Below, piece by piece: positions 63,480 to 64,000 of a stretch of 64,000 nucleotides of DNA (position 1 is its first letter; each line of letters opens with the position of its first letter). The position numbers and the translations under genes are program-made. Source of the DNA: Symbiodinium kawagutii (taxonomy: Eukaryota > Sar > Dinophyceae > Suessiales > Symbiodiniaceae); assembly GCA_009767595.1 (NCBI GenBank), contig VSDK01021916.1, positions 9,745 through 73,744 of the forward strand. The letters run 5' to 3'. Under the pieces are notes generated by a model that did no database searches, had not been told where the DNA came from, and saw nothing but the letters and a program-made list of their open reading frames with translations.

Positions 63480-63590
63480 TGGGGTTTCTCATAATAGGGA
63501 ACCTCACAAAATGCTTGGTTTATTAAGATATAAGATTAATATTGGATGATGTTGAGGTCCCCATTTTATCAGACACCACCTTAACATCCC
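63480..63590. mobile_element. Family C inverted-repeat element
   Basis: Starts TGGGGTTTCTCATAATAGGG and ends GTCCCCATTTTATCAGACACCACC. Confidence 0.7.
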
Positions 63591-63606
63591 CTTCACACTT
63601 TCGTAG

Positions 63607-63680
63607 CAGGGCTTGGAGAAGAGACAGATGCGAATTCAGCAGCTGAGTGGCCGAAAGTTGTTTCAAAGATGCACGTGCAG
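63607..63680 (+). CDS. Exon, unknown
   Basis: Just after a family C element, GTAGCAG leads into GLGEETDANSAAEWPKVVSK MHVQ (phase 1). The donor may be CAC|GTGCAG or GCA|GCAACC. Confidence 0.4.
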
Positions 63681-63806
63681 CAACCGCCATTGACTACCAG
63701 CTTATGATCTATCTATGAACCTATGGGTTGACCAACCACCTAGTTGGTCAGGGTGGTTAAGCATCCCTAACTGGAAACGGTGCCACTGCTGATCTGTTGG
63801 TACCAG

Positions 63807-63893
63807 CCGTCCATTTTTGTCAACGGGAAATCACTCCTTCGGCAATGGACCCAGGACAGGCCTGACATCTGCATGGACCACGAGTTGTCGGCC
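63807..63893 (+). CDS. Exon, unknown, runs to a stop
   Basis: After GGTACCAG the frame reads PSIFVNGKSLLRQWTQDRPD, ICMDHELSA and then TAG. The end is a GC donor (TCG|GCCTAG), a GA donor after CAG, or a true stop. Confidence 0.4.
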
Positions 63894-64000
63894 TAGGACG
63901 CAGGGTTCAAGGGAAGTCGCTTCCGGGGAATTTGTGGCTGTGTATACGTGTTTGTACTGGTTAATTGTCATATATATATATATATATTTATTTATTCATT

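Overview
The window looks like nuclear DNA of a dinoflagellate, most likely a member of the Symbiodiniaceae or a close relative. This is inferred from four things seen in the sequence. Coding sequence comes as short (45-200 bp), GC-richer exons separated by introns of 0.3-3 kb. Splice acceptors are often AG|G, and some donors read GC or GA instead of GT. Short inverted-repeat elements sit in the introns and often end exactly at, or a few bases from, an exon. Introns and spacers are filled with simple repeats. No bacterial operons, rRNA, tRNA or CRISPR array were found.

Layout. 1-6.2 kb: no gene recognised, but tandem repeats and a decayed coding relic with three in-frame stops (2521-3166). 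6.2-22.3 kb: a chain of plus-strand exons of unknown product, many with matching splice phase; it may be one or more genes. 29.8-22.9 kb: a minus-strand chain of nine exons, also of unknown product, converging on the first. 31-43 kb: plus-strand exons, several of which read as an RNA-recognition motif (RRM); a 139-base N gap and a long (GAT)n run lie in this part. 43.7-60.3 kb: a plus-strand protein kinase gene of the CMGC group (CLK/PRP4/DYRK-like) in about 20 exons. The glycine loop, beta-3 lysine, hinge, catalytic loop (HTDIKHKN), APE motif, DTWTLG and the terminal RITAAEAL motif occur in the right order, and most junctions from the catalytic loop onward join in phase. 60.3-64 kb: further plus-strand exons, either the kinase C-terminal extension or the next gene.

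Introns carry three families of small inverted-repeat elements: A (CTGGTTGGTGG ends), B (TGGCTATGGGTC ends) and C (TGGTGGTTTCTCA ends). There is also one larger AT-rich element with terminal inverted repeats (56241-57595) inside a kinase intron. Several intronless, coding-like islands lie in introns, often antisense to the host gene (10.3-10.7, 11.6-12.0, 39.8-40.3 and 61.7-61.9 kb). At least two are clearly broken. Exon edges were set by eye from reading frame, third-position pattern, splice consensus and phase. No transcript or database evidence was available, so gene limits and initiation codons are mostly unknown.
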